A stretch of DNA of 64,000 nucleotides, from contig NZ_SGWR01000001.1 in assembly GCF_004217315.1 (NCBI RefSeq), positions 744,001 to 808,000 on the forward strand, given 5' to 3'. The stretch's first letter is position 1, and each line of letters begins with the position of its first letter. The notes under the pieces were generated by a model, which worked only from the letters and a program-made list of their open reading frames with translations, was not told the DNA's origin and ran no database searches. Shown one piece after another: positions 1-7,830 of this stretch. The stretch comes from Corticibacter populi. GTDB lineage: Bacteria; Pseudomonadota; Gammaproteobacteria; Burkholderiales; Burkholderiaceae_C. The position numbers and the translations under genes were made by a program.

Positions 1-395
1 GCGGTGAGCCCGGCGTGCAGACCGCCTTTTACTGCACACGCTTTGGCTACCCAAAGAGCGATGCCAACAACGTGCAGGCCCTGCTGGAGCAGTTGCAGGG
101 CGAAACGAACCGCCAGGCCTGCATGGTCAGCACTCTGGTGGGCGTGCGCCACCCGCATGATCCGGAACCACTGATCGCTGTCGGCAAGGTGCGGGTGCAG
201 ATCGCCACCGAGCGGCGTGGCCACAACGGCTTCGGCTTCGACCCGGTGCTGCTGGTGCCGGAACTGGGCCAGACTTTTGCCGAACTGCCTGAGCAGGTGA
301 AAAACCAGTACAGCCACCGCGGCCGCTCGTCGCGCGCCATGCTCGAGCAGGTGCGGCAATACTGGCTGGATGGCACCAGGCCGGACGCCGGCTGA
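1..395 (+). CDS. rdgB: RdgB/HAM1 dITP/XTP pyrophosphatase, C-terminal part (5' end outside window)
   Basis: The reading frame is open from the first bases of the window and encodes the last ~130 residues of a non-canonical purine NTP pyrophosphatase. This enzyme hydrolyses dITP, ITP and XTP to the monophosphate plus PPi, keeping deaminated purines out of DNA and RNA. The visible family features are a Y-P-K-S-D-A-N-N substrate-loop segment, the core N-G-F-G-F-D-P-V, the E-L-G-Q-T-F-A-E-L segment and the terminal K-N-x-x-S-H-R-G-R-S motif. The full protein is usually about 200 residues, so roughly the first third is missing. The apparent GTG at position 15 is internal, not a start. hemW often follows rdgB in related genomes, but here hemW lies about 32 kb away. 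Confidence 0.93.
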   Translation, partial: GEPGVQTAFYCTRFGYPKSDANNVQALLEQLQGETNRQACMVSTLVGVRHPHDPEPLIAVGKVRVQIATERRGHNGFGFDPVLLVPELGQTFAELPEQVKNQYSHRGRSSRAMLEQVRQYWLDGTRPDAG

Positions 396-444
396 AAATC
401 GGCCGCACTGCCTCTACCGAATGGTGCCCGAGGCCGCGCGCCGC

Positions 445-2235
445 TCAGATAAGCTCGGCGCCTTCTCCCTCAATCAGCTGCAGTGGTTCCTCGCTTCGCA
501 GCACACCCTCGGCCCAGTTGCGCAAGGCCTTGGCATCGGACTGCAGTATCTGTTCCTTGACTGCCAGCAGCTGCGCCGGGTGCATGGAGAAGCTGCGCAG
601 GCCCAGGCCCAGCAGCAATCGGGTCAGCCGGGTGTCGCCGGCCATCTCGCCGCACAGGCACACCTTCTTGCCATGCGCCAGGCCCTGGCGGATCACCAGC
701 GCAATCAGCTGCAGTACCGCTGGATGCGTGCCGTCGAAGAGATGCGCCACCGACTCGTCAGCCCGGTCGACTGCCAGCGTGTACTGCGTCAGATCGTTGG
801 TGCCGATCGAGACGAAATCGAAATGGCGCAGGAACTGGTCGATCATCAGCGCCGCCGCCGGCACCTCGATCATCGCGCCGACCTGCAGATCGCCAAAGGC
901 CAAGCCGGTTGCGCGCAATTCCGCACGGGCCATCTCCAGCTGCTCCAGGGCCTGCCGGATTTCCGAGAGCTGTGCCAGCATCGGAAACAGCACGTTGACC
1001 GGCCCATGCGCCGCGGCGCGCAGGATGCCGCGCAACTGCGCGCGAAACATCTGCGGCTCGGCAAGGCTCCAGCGGATCGCCCGCAACCCCAGCGCGGACT
1101 GCTCGTCGCCATGGCGCTGCTCGGTGCGCGAAAGCGGCTTGTCCGCGCCGATGTCGACGGTGCGAATCGTCACCGTGCGCCCCTGCATGGCCTCGACCGC
1201 TTGGCGGTAGGCCTGAAACTGCTCTTCCTCGTCGGGCAGTTGCCCGTGGCGGTCCATGAAAAGGAATTCGCTGCGGAACAGCCCGATGCCCTGCGCGCCC
1301 GCCGCCAGCGCAGCCGGGCAATCACTGGGCAGCTCCACGTTGGCCAACAGCTCGATGGTCTCGCCATCGCGGGTAACAGCCGGCGTGTGCAGCAGCAACT
1401 GCTGGCGCTGGCGGCGAACCTCCAGTGCCTGCTGCAGCCGGGTGTAATGCGCCAGAGTGGGCGCATCGGGGTTGACAATCACCAGGCCGGCGTCGGCATG
1501 CACGATCAGACAGTCGTCGCGCCGGATCCGCGCGCTCGCCTGCTTGGCGCCAACCACTGCCGGGATGTCCATGCTGCGCGCCACGATCGCCGTGTGCGAG
1601 GCGCTGCCGCCGGTATCGACCACGAAGCCGGCGAACACCTTCTGACGAAACTGCAGCATGTCGGTCGGCGCAAGGTCCCGAGCGACGATGATCAGCGGCA
1701 GATTCTGCAGTTCGCCGCCGGGGCCTTGCACCTCGGCAGCGCCGGTGGCGTCGGGCTGCGGCTGTGACAGGACATCGCCCATCGCGGCAGCTTCCCCCCG
1801 CATGCAGCGCAGCACGCGCTCGACCAGTTGCTCGATGTCCGACTTGCGCTCACGCAGGTAGCCATCGTCCATCGCATCGAACTCGCGCGAGAGCTGCTCA
1901 AGCTGCAGCACCAGCGCCCATTCTGCGTTGTAGCGGCGCTGTCGCACATTCTCGCTGGCAGCCGTGAGCAGGGAGGCGTCGTCGAGCAGCATCAGGTGCA
2001 CGTCGAGCAATGCCGCCAGTTCCGACGACGCGTCATCACCGGTGAGCATCTGCTGGACCTGGCGCAGCTGCTGCACTGCCAGCGCAAAGCCCTGCTGCAG
2101 GCGCGCCACCTCCTGCTCGACCTGGGCCGGCGCCACCAGATAGTGGCGGACCCGGATCGGCTCGCGCCCCAGCGGCACGGCCCGGCCGATCGCAATGCCG
2201 CGCGAGACCGCAATGCCCTGGATGGTCTGCATCAT
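445..2235 (-). CDS. ptsI: Phosphoenolpyruvate-protein phosphotransferase (PTS enzyme I)
   Basis: Enzyme I takes phosphate from PEP on an active-site histidine and passes it to HPr. The 596-residue product has the PEP-utilising swivelling domain with G-G-S-A-S-H-T-A, the catalytic His near residue 214. A PEP-binding TIM-barrel follows, with L-F-R-S-E-F-L-F and the C-terminal L-C-G-E-M-A-G. The frame is open further upstream to 2295. I chose the ATG at 2235 because a strong AGGGAGGA lies 7 bases before it and because this start no longer overlaps ptsH. It is the last gene of a minus-strand EIIA-ptsH-ptsI operon. No sugar-specific EIIB, EIIC or EIID gene is nearby, so a regulatory role or service to distant permeases is likely. 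Confidence 0.95.
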   Translation of the reverse strand: MMQTIQGIAVSRGIAIGRAVPLGREPIRVRHYLVAPAQVEQEVARLQQGFALAVQQLRQVQQMLTGDDASSELAALLDVHLMLLDDASLLTAASENVRQRRYNAEWALVLQLEQLSREFDAMDDGYLRERKSDIEQLVERVLRCMRGEAAAMGDVLSQPQPDATGAAEVQGPGGELQNLPLIIVARDLAPTDMLQFRQKVFAGFVVDTGGSASHTAIVARSMDIPAVVGAKQASARIRRDDCLIVHADAGLVIVNPDAPTLAHYTRLQQALEVRRQRQQLLLHTPAVTRDGETIELLANVELPSDCPAALAAGAQGIGLFRSEFLFMDRHGQLPDEEEQFQAYRQAVEAMQGRTVTIRTVDIGADKPLSRTEQRHGDEQSALGLRAIRWSLAEPQMFRAQLRGILRAAAHGPVNVLFPMLAQLSEIRQALEQLEMARAELRATGLAFGDLQVGAMIEVPAAALMIDQFLRHFDFVSIGTNDLTQYTLAVDRADESVAHLFDGTHPAVLQLIALVIRQGLAHGKKVCLCGEMAGDTRLTRLLLGLGLRSFSMHPAQLLAVKEQILQSDAKALRNWAEGVLRSEEPLQLIEGEGAELI

Positions 2236-2266
2236 TGGAACATCCTCCCTGGTCGCCATATCGCGT

Positions 2267-2536
2267 TCACTCGCCCTCGCCGAACCGATCGGCAATCAGC
2301 GCGAGCAAGGCCTCCATCGCCTCCTCCTCCTGCTCTCCGCTGGTCTCCAGCGTCACCTCGCTGCCCTTGCCCGCCGCCAGCATCATCACGCCCATGATGC
2401 TCTTGGCGTTGATGCGCCGCCCGTTGCGGCTCATCCAGACTTCACAGGGGTAGCTGCCGGCCAGCTTGGTGAGCTTGGCCGAGGCACGGGCATGCAGGCC
2501 CAGTTTATTGTTGATGGTCGTGTTGCGCTGGATCAT
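2267..2536 (-). CDS. ptsH: HPr phosphocarrier protein
   Basis: This 89-residue protein relays phosphate from enzyme I to EIIA. The active-site His15 sits in the conserved L-G-L-H-A-R-A-S-A. Ser46 is present in A-K-S-I-M-G-V, the residue that HPr kinase/phosphorylase phosphorylates in many bacteria; hprK itself is not in the window. The length is typical for the family. The start overlaps the end of the EIIA gene by about 30 bases, and ptsI follows after a 31-base gap, so the three are almost certainly co-transcribed and translationally coupled. Confidence 0.95.
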   Translation of the reverse strand: MIQRNTTINNKLGLHARASAKLTKLAGSYPCEVWMSRNGRRINAKSIMGVMMLAAGKGSEVTLETSGEQEEEAMEALLALIADRFGEGE

Positions 2537-2996
2537 GAGGAGTCTTGTGTCGATGCTGTTGAGCGCCCTGGCCGGAGACCGCCATCACGCCATTGACGCC
2601 ACCGGAGAGGGCCCGCTCGGCCACATCGTCCAATGACAGCTTGCGGTACGTCAGCGCCCGCAGCAGCATGGGCACATTGGCGCCTGCCAGCAGCCGGGCC
2701 GGGATGCCCTGCGCGCCATACCACGCCAGTAGCTGCTGGGCCGCATTCGCGGGCGTCGCCCCAAACACGTCGGCAAGGATGAGCAGCGGACTGCGTGCCT
2801 GTTGCTGCCCCAGCTTCTCCGTCAGCTCGTTCTGCTGTTGCGCGGCTTGCCGCAGCACGGTCTGCACATCCTGCTCGGGCCGCACGTCCAACGCGGCCAG
2901 CGCGTCGCCGGCATCGGCGAATACGTGCAGGCCGCAACTGCGCAGGGCGCTGGCCAGCGGCGCGTGGGCAACAATCAAAATCCGGCACTCTTTCAT
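2505..2996 (-). CDS. PTS mannose/fructose-type EIIA component
   Basis: A 163-residue cytoplasmic EIIA of the mannose class. The N-terminus reads I-L-I-V-A-H-A-P-L-A, where His11 is the expected phosphorylation site, and I-L-A-D-V-F-G-A-T-P-A-N-A-A follows around residues 72-85, a hallmark of the EIIA-Man fold. The C-terminus is rich in His and Gln (residues ~145-163) and overlaps the start of ptsH. This EIIA-HPr-EI trio without a membrane permease is common in beta- and some alphaproteobacteria, where it is thought to act as a regulator rather than a sugar importer. No strong Shine-Dalgarno is visible before the ATG at 2996. Confidence 0.88.
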   Translation of the reverse strand: MKECRILIVAHAPLASALRSCGLHVFADAGDALAALDVRPEQDVQTVLRQAAQQQNELTEKLGQQQARSPLLILADVFGATPANAAQQLLAWYGAQGIPARLLAGANVPMLLRALTYRKLSLDDVAERALSGGVNGVMAVSGQGAQQHRHKTPHDPAQHDHQQ

Positions 2997-3049
2997 ACTT
3001 TATGCAGGGGCTTTTCAATCCAGATCAAACGGCGTCGAATCGGCCGCGA

Positions 3050-4342
3050 TTATGGCGCAGCCTGGCGCACCCGGGTACGCAGAAACCAGCCATAGGCAGC
3101 CAAGTTGAAAGCCCAGAATGCCAGCATGGCGCTTTGGTAGGCCTGGACCTGCCCGAAACCGGCCAGGCGGAAGGCATCGATGGCGCCGCCGATGGCCCAT
3201 TGCATCACGAAAGTGCCGGTGAAGACCGCCAGGTTGAAGGCCGTCAGCACCCTTCCGGCCACTTCAGGTGCAAAGCATTGCGCCAGTTTCGGCTGGAGCA
3301 TCGAGAAAGGCGTGATGCTCAGACAATACAGCATCCAGTGCGGCCAGCCGGCATGGGCGCCCAGGCCAATCACCACCGGCAGGATCAGCAGGCTGGCCGG
3401 TGTGCCCCAGAGCACCAGCGATTCGAGCGTCATGCCTCGCCGCGCCAACTGCGTGCCAATGAGGCCGATGAAGAGAAACGCCAGCATCATGGCCGCGTTG
3501 ATCCACAGCAGGCCGCTGGCGGAGCCTTCGGCATCCAGGCCCGCGACGTTGGTCATCCAGGGGCCCACCCACAGCGTCAGGATCGCAAACATGCCGCCAT
3601 AGCTGAAAAATCCCAGCGGCACCACGCTGCGAAAGCGCCGGTCCCGCACGATCTGGCCGACACCCAGGGCCGGCTGACCTGACATGTCGCCCGCCTGCTG
3701 CGGCACCTGCGCTGGTGCTTCAGGGGCTGACGCGCGCGGACTGGCCGACCTGGCCGGCCTGGCCGGCACAACCCAGCGCGGCAACTTCAGCAGCAGACCG
3801 AGCAGCGCCAACACAGCCAGCACCGCCCATATCCAGAACACCGTGCGCCAGCCTTGCCACTCCACCAGGCGTTGCGTCGGCACCGTGGAGACCAGCATGC
3901 CCAGCGAGCCGATCATCAGCATCCAGGCATTGGCCCGCACCTGCACGGCAGGCGCGAACCATTGCCGATAGGCCGTCAGCGGCGCCATCAGGCCGGCCGC
4001 CAGTCCCACGCCCAGCAGCACCCGCCCTGCCAGCGCCATCCAGAAAGACTGGGCCAGCGCCAGCAGCACGCTGCCGCCAATGGCCACTACCAGAAAGGTG
4101 GCTGCCACACGTGGCGGGCCGAAACGGTCCAGGCAGTGCCCCAAGGGGATTTGCATCAGCGCCAGCCCGACAAAATAGCCACCGGCGAGCAGCCCGAGGC
4201 TGGCAGCCGAGAGATCGAAGGCCTCGGTCAACTCCGGTGCCAGGGTCGCGGTCACGGCGCGCGAGAGCGTCGAGAGGAAATAGACAAAGGCAAAAATGGC
4301 GAAGACGCGAATGGCGTTCCGGCGGGGCAGTTCCTGGTTCAC
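3050..4342 (-). CDS. Major facilitator superfamily transporter
   Basis: This is a 430-residue inner-membrane protein with about 12 hydrophobic segments in two halves, joined by a Pro/Ala/Arg-rich cytoplasmic loop near residues 190-225. The first half carries an MFS-like loop, G-H-C-L-D-R-F-G-P-P-R, after the second segment. The substrate is unknown. The frame is open upstream, but hydrophobicity begins only after V-N-Q-E-L-P-R-R. I chose the GTG at 4342, which overlaps the stop of the upstream lipoprotein gene in a 4-base GTGA. That overlap implies translational coupling, so the lipoprotein and transporter may act together. A drug or metabolite exporter is possible but cannot be inferred further. 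Confidence 0.85.
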   Translation of the reverse strand: MNQELPRRNAIRVFAIFAFVYFLSTLSRAVTATLAPELTEAFDLSAASLGLLAGGYFVGLALMQIPLGHCLDRFGPPRVAATFLVVAIGGSVLLALAQSFWMALAGRVLLGVGLAAGLMAPLTAYRQWFAPAVQVRANAWMLMIGSLGMLVSTVPTQRLVEWQGWRTVFWIWAVLAVLALLGLLLKLPRWVVPARPARSASPRASAPEAPAQVPQQAGDMSGQPALGVGQIVRDRRFRSVVPLGFFSYGGMFAILTLWVGPWMTNVAGLDAEGSASGLLWINAAMMLAFLFIGLIGTQLARRGMTLESLVLWGTPASLLILPVVIGLGAHAGWPHWMLYCLSITPFSMLQPKLAQCFAPEVAGRVLTAFNLAVFTGTFVMQWAIGGAIDAFRLAGFGQVQAYQSAMLAFWAFNLAAYGWFLRTRVRQAAP

Positions 4343-4956
4343 GGCAATGCGATTCCATCCATGAAGGCCTTGGCCGCAGCAGGCTGGGGCTCGGCACTGT
4401 AGATCACCGCATAGTAAATGCGGGGCTGCTGCTGGCGTACTGCGGCAAACCATAGCGCCTCGACATGCAGGGCCTGGTCGGAGACGCGGTCGTGGCCCAT
4501 GCCCTGCACCCGCAGCGAGCCTGGCACGGTCAGCGCGCCCGTGGGCACATGGGTGCGTCCGGCGGGCAGTGCGCCATCCTCTTCCATCAAGCCCATGGCC
4601 TGCAGATTGCTCTGGCGCCAATGCGTCAGGGCGTCATCCACCTGCGACAGGTCAGGCAGGGGCGCGCTGGCCACCGCATACATGGCGCCATCGGCATGGC
4701 AGGACTGCATCTGCATCGGTACGGTCAGTACCCCGAGCGTGATCGGCTTGTCGCTCTCCTTGGGCTTGCACGGCACCTGGAAGCGCAGGCCGGTCTCGTC
4801 CCATTGGACCTCGCGCCATTCACCCTTCTTCGGGCCACACCCGGCGAGCATCAGCAGCGCTGCCGCCAGCACTGCAACATGACCGGCACGGCCGGTGCCA
4901 CTCAGACGGGATACGCGACGCTGGCCGTCGCCACCAACCACAGGAAATGAATGCAT
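4339..4956 (-). CDS. Hypothetical lipoprotein coupled to MFS gene
   Basis: A 205-residue predicted lipoprotein. A hydrophobic stretch A-V-L-A-A-A-L-L-M-L-A-G-C ends in a clear L-A-G-C lipobox near residue 39. The mature part (~165 residues) has no motif I recognise. It contains two further cysteines, in V-P-C-K-P-K-E and Q-S-C-H-A-D, that could form a disulfide. I chose the ATG at 4956 because AGGA lies about 9 bases upstream; the open frame extends further 5' without coding character. The stop overlaps the GTG of the MFS gene. The function is unknown. Confidence 0.75.
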   Translation of the reverse strand: MHSFPVVGGDGQRRVSRLSGTGRAGHVAVLAAALLMLAGCGPKKGEWREVQWDETGLRFQVPCKPKESDKPITLGVLTVPMQMQSCHADGAMYAVASAPLPDLSQVDDALTHWRQSNLQAMGLMEEDGALPAGRTHVPTGALTVPGSLRVQGMGHDRVSDQALHVEALWFAAVRQQQPRIYYAVIYSAEPQPAAAKAFMDGIALP

Positions 4957-5072
4957 GAGAAGAATCCTGGCCCACAGGCCTTTGATGGCGCCTTGTTCAA
5001 GCGGCCACGGCGGGAGATGGTGCGCCACGAAGCCCTGGCGGGTCCGCCGGGACAGGTCCGTCGCTGCGGGCA

Positions 5073-5831
5073 TCAGCCCGGCGCTGGCCAGTATTGGGAA
5101 TCGGGCGTGGCGCGGGCACCGAAGATCGCCTGGCCGATGCGCACCACGGACGCGCCTTCCTCGATGGCCCACTCAAAGTCACCGGACATGCCCATCGAGA
5201 GTTCCGCGATTTCCGCGCCCTGTGGCGCTGCCTCGCGCAACTGCTCGCGCAGGCCACGCAGCATGGCAAAGCAGGACCGCACACGCGGCTCGTCATCGCT
5301 GTGCAGGGCCAGCGTCATCAGGCCGCGCACCCGCAGGGCCGAGAAGGCTGGCAGCTGCCGCATGAAATCCAGCGCCTGCGCGGGCTCCAGGCCGAACTTG
5401 CTGGCCTCTCCCGAGGTATTGACCTGCACCAGCACATCCAGCCCCCTCCCGAGCGCCTGCAGGCGCCGGTCCAGTTCCTCGGCCACCCGCAGGTTGTCGA
5501 GCGCGTGGAATTCACTGGCGAACTGCGCTACCTGGCGTGCCTTATTGGTCTGCAGATGACCGATGAGGCACCAGCGCAAGTCACTCAGATCGGACATGGC
5601 CTGCCACTTGGCATGGGCCTCCTGCACCTTGTTCTCCCCCAATGCGCGGCAACCGGCCGCATAGGCCAGGCGCAGGCGCGCCTCATCGACGGTCTTGCTC
5701 ACCGGCAGCAGGCGCACCGTTTGCGGGGAGCGGCCGGCGCGCTCGCAGGCCGCATCGATGCGTGCCTGGATGCGCCCGATGTTGTGCTGCAGGTCCTGCA
5801 GCGTCAGCGCCGTCTCGAACGGGGTACTCAT
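5073..5831 (-). CDS. yggS: YggS/PROSC family pyridoxal-phosphate homeostasis protein
   Basis: A 252-residue PLP-binding protein with the alanine-racemase-like TIM barrel, thought to keep free PLP and amino-acid pools in balance. PLP-lysine is in L-L-P-V-S-K-T-V-D near residue 46. Also present are G-E-N-K-V-Q-E-A, the family's G-E-N-Y-V-Q-E variant, then I-G-H-L-Q-T-N-K, V-N-T-S-G-E-A-S-K-F-G and the C-terminal L-S-M-G-M-S-G-D-F-E-W-A-I. All are diagnostic. I chose the ATG at 5831; an in-frame ATG 11 codons upstream lacks conservation. The untranslated leader contains a duplicated purine-rich 13-mer (see the repeat at 5837-5862). Confidence 0.93.
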   Translation of the reverse strand: MSTPFETALTLQDLQHNIGRIQARIDAACERAGRSPQTVRLLPVSKTVDEARLRLAYAAGCRALGENKVQEAHAKWQAMSDLSDLRWCLIGHLQTNKARQVAQFASEFHALDNLRVAEELDRRLQALGRGLDVLVQVNTSGEASKFGLEPAQALDFMRQLPAFSALRVRGLMTLALHSDDEPRVRSCFAMLRGLREQLREAAPQGAEIAELSMGMSGDFEWAIEEGASVVRIGQAIFGARATPDSQYWPAPG

Positions 5832-5836
5832 GCCAA

Positions 5837-5862
5837 AACACTCTCTTCCAACACTCTCTTCC
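5837..5862. repeat. 13-bp tandem duplication in the yggS leader
   Basis: AACACTCTCTTCC occurs twice in direct succession, at 5837-5849 and 5850-5862. Read on the minus strand, each copy supplies a GGAAGAGAG ribosome-binding-like stretch. The copy nearer the gene ends about 6 bases before the yggS ATG. Confidence 0.9.
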
Positions 5863-5937
5863 AATGGGATCCCTCATGGGTCGGTCATGCGCCAGGAGTC
5901 AGGGCCGGAGCATGGCCTTGCAACCTTGGCTCAGGGC

Positions 5938-6384
5938 TCAGGCACTGCCCTCTTCCGGCCAGTCGCGGATGTAGGCCTTGAGCAGCTTGTTCTCGAGGTT
6001 CTGGCTGTCGACCACGGTCTTGGCGACATCGTAGAAGCTGATCACGCCCATCAGCATGCGGTTGTCGATGACCGGCATGTAGCGGGTATGGCGGTCGAGC
6101 ATCATGCGGCGCACTTCGTCGAGCGAGGTCTCCAGCGTGCAACTCATGGGCGAGTCGTCCATGGCCGACTGCACGGTGAACTGGCCGAAATCACCGCCAT
6201 GGCGCACCACCGCCTGGATCACCTCCCGGAAGGTCAGAATGCCGGCCACCTCGCCGTGCTCGACCACGATCAGCGAGCCGATGTCCTTTTCCGCCATGGT
6301 CTGCGCAGCCACGCTCAACAGCTCGTCGGCATGCACGGTGTACAAGGTGTTGCCCTTGACTCTGAGAATATCGCTGACTTTCAT
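5938..6384 (-). CDS. CBS-domain pair protein
   Basis: A 148-residue cytoplasmic protein consisting of two CBS domains (about residues 5-60 and 75-130), a Bateman module that normally binds adenosine nucleotides. Features include I-L-R-V-K-G-N-T-L-Y-T-V, the segment K-D-I-G-S-L-I-V-V-E-H-G-E-V-A-G-I-L-T at the end of the first domain, and the matching H-T-R-Y-M-P-V-I-D-N-R-M-L-M-G-V-I-S-F in the second. GCAGGAG sits 6 bases before the chosen ATG at 6384. The gene stands alone and diverges from metY, so its target is unknown. Stand-alone CBS proteins of this size are common in Burkholderiales. Confidence 0.88.
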   Translation of the reverse strand: MKVSDILRVKGNTLYTVHADELLSVAAQTMAEKDIGSLIVVEHGEVAGILTFREVIQAVVRHGGDFGQFTVQSAMDDSPMSCTLETSLDEVRRMMLDRHTRYMPVIDNRMLMGVISFYDVAKTVVDSQNLENKLLKAYIRDWPEEGSA

Positions 6385-6516
6385 GGTCGTGGTCTCCTGC
6401 TTGTTGGTACCGGAACGCCCGGCGGCCATGCCGCGCGCGACATGGCCTGCGCCAAATATAGCCCACAATGGGTGCCACCCCCTGTCCAAGAAGAACGATT
6501 CAAGGAGATTTTTGCC

Positions 6517-7830
6517 ATGCCCGGATACTCCGACCCCGGCTTCGATACGCTGGCGCTGCACGCTGGCGCCGCACCCGACCCGGCCACCGGCGCGCGCGCG
6601 GTGCCGATCCATCTGAGTACCTCGTTCGTGTTCGAGTCTTCCGAGCATGCGGCATCCCTCTTCAATCTCGAGCGCGCTGGTCATGTCTATTCGCGCATCA
6701 GCAACCCGACCACCGCCGTGTTCGAGCAGCGCATGGCCGCGCTCGAAGGGGGTGCTGGCGGCATCGCTACGGCCAGCGGGCAGGCCGCGCTGCACCTGGC
6801 CATTGCCACGCTGATGGGGGCAGGCAGCCACATTGTTGCCAGCGGCGCGATCTACGGCGGCTCGCAGAACCTGCTGCATTACACGCTGCGCCGGTTTGGC
6901 ATCGAGACCAGCTTCGTGCAACCGGGCGACCTCGACGGCTGGCGCCATGCCATCCGCCCGAACACGCGCCTGCTGTTCGGCGAGACCGTGGGCAATCCCG
7001 GGCTGGATGTGCTCGACATTCCCGCCGTCGCCGAGATCGCCCACGCGGCGCGTGTGCCGCTGCTGGTCGACTCCACCTTCACCACCCCGTACCTGCTGCA
7101 GCCGCTGGCGCTGGGGGCGGACATGGTGCTGCATTCGGCCACCAAGTTTCTCAGCGGCCACGGCACGGTGATCGGCGGGGTCATCGTCGATGGCGGCGCC
7201 TTCGACTGGGAGGGCGCCGGCCATTTCGCCGAGCTGAGCGAGCCTTACGACGGCTTTCACGACATGATCTTCACCGACGAAGCCAGCGTGGGAGCCTTCC
7301 TGCTGCGGGCGCGCCGCGAGGGCCTGCGCGACTTCGGCGCCTGCATGAGCCCGCACACCGCCTGGCTAATCCTGCAGGGTATCGAGACCCTGCCGCTGCG
7401 CATGCAGCGGCACATTGCCAACACCGAGAAGGTGGTGGCATTCCTGGCCGGACAGCCACTGGTCGAGCGGGTCGGTCATCCGCTGCTGGAATCCCACCCC
7501 AGCCATCGTCTGGCCCGGCGCCTGCTGCCGCGCGGCGTGGCCTCGGTCTTCAGCTTCGATCTCAAGGGCAGCCGCCAGCAGGGCCAGGCCTTTGTCGAAG
7601 CCCTGAAGATCTTCAGCCATCTGGCCAATGTGGGCGATTGCCGCAGCCTGGTGATTCACCCGGCCAGCACCACGCACTTCCGCATGGACGACGCGGCGTT
7701 GCGCGCCGCCGGTATCGGCCAGGGCACGATCCGGCTCTCGATCGGGCTGGAAGACCCGGATGACCTGATCGACGACCTCAAGCGTGCCTTCAAAGCCGCA
7801 GAAAAGGCCGCAGGAAAGGCGGGTGCCTGA
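6517..7830 (+). CDS. metY: O-acetylhomoserine sulfhydrylase (MetY-type, PLP enzyme)
   Basis: This 437-residue PLP enzyme of the Cys/Met metabolism family makes homocysteine from O-acetylhomoserine and sulfide. It starts with F-D-T-L-A-L-H-A-G-A and P-I-H-L-S-T-S-F-V-F. The PLP lysine lies in M-V-L-H-S-A-T-K-F-L-S-G-H-G-T near residue 212. The long insertion after it and the total length (~430) are typical of MetY rather than MetZ (~400). AAGGAGA is 8 bases before the ATG at 6517. Its stop overlaps the next start in TGATG. A second sulfhydrylase of the MetZ type is at 55.7-56.9 kb, so the organism carries two routes. Confidence 0.92.
   Translation: MPGYSDPGFDTLALHAGAAPDPATGARAVPIHLSTSFVFESSEHAASLFNLERAGHVYSRISNPTTAVFEQRMAALEGGAGGIATASGQAALHLAIATLMGAGSHIVASGAIYGGSQNLLHYTLRRFGIETSFVQPGDLDGWRHAIRPNTRLLFGETVGNPGLDVLDIPAVAEIAHAARVPLLVDSTFTTPYLLQPLALGADMVLHSATKFLSGHGTVIGGVIVDGGAFDWEGAGHFAELSEPYDGFHDMIFTDEASVGAFLLRARREGLRDFGACMSPHTAWLILQGIETLPLRMQRHIANTEKVVAFLAGQPLVERVGHPLLESHPSHRLARRLLPRGVASVFSFDLKGSRQQGQAFVEALKIFSHLANVGDCRSLVIHPASTTHFRMDDAALRAAGIGQGTIRLSIGLEDPDDLIDDLKRAFKAAEKAAGKAGA

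Noticed and set aside
370-1767. A 465-codon open frame on the plus strand opposite ptsI
   Set aside because: Its sequence is rich in Gln, Arg and His with no domain, and it is antisense to a clear enzyme I. It is a GC-rich shadow frame.
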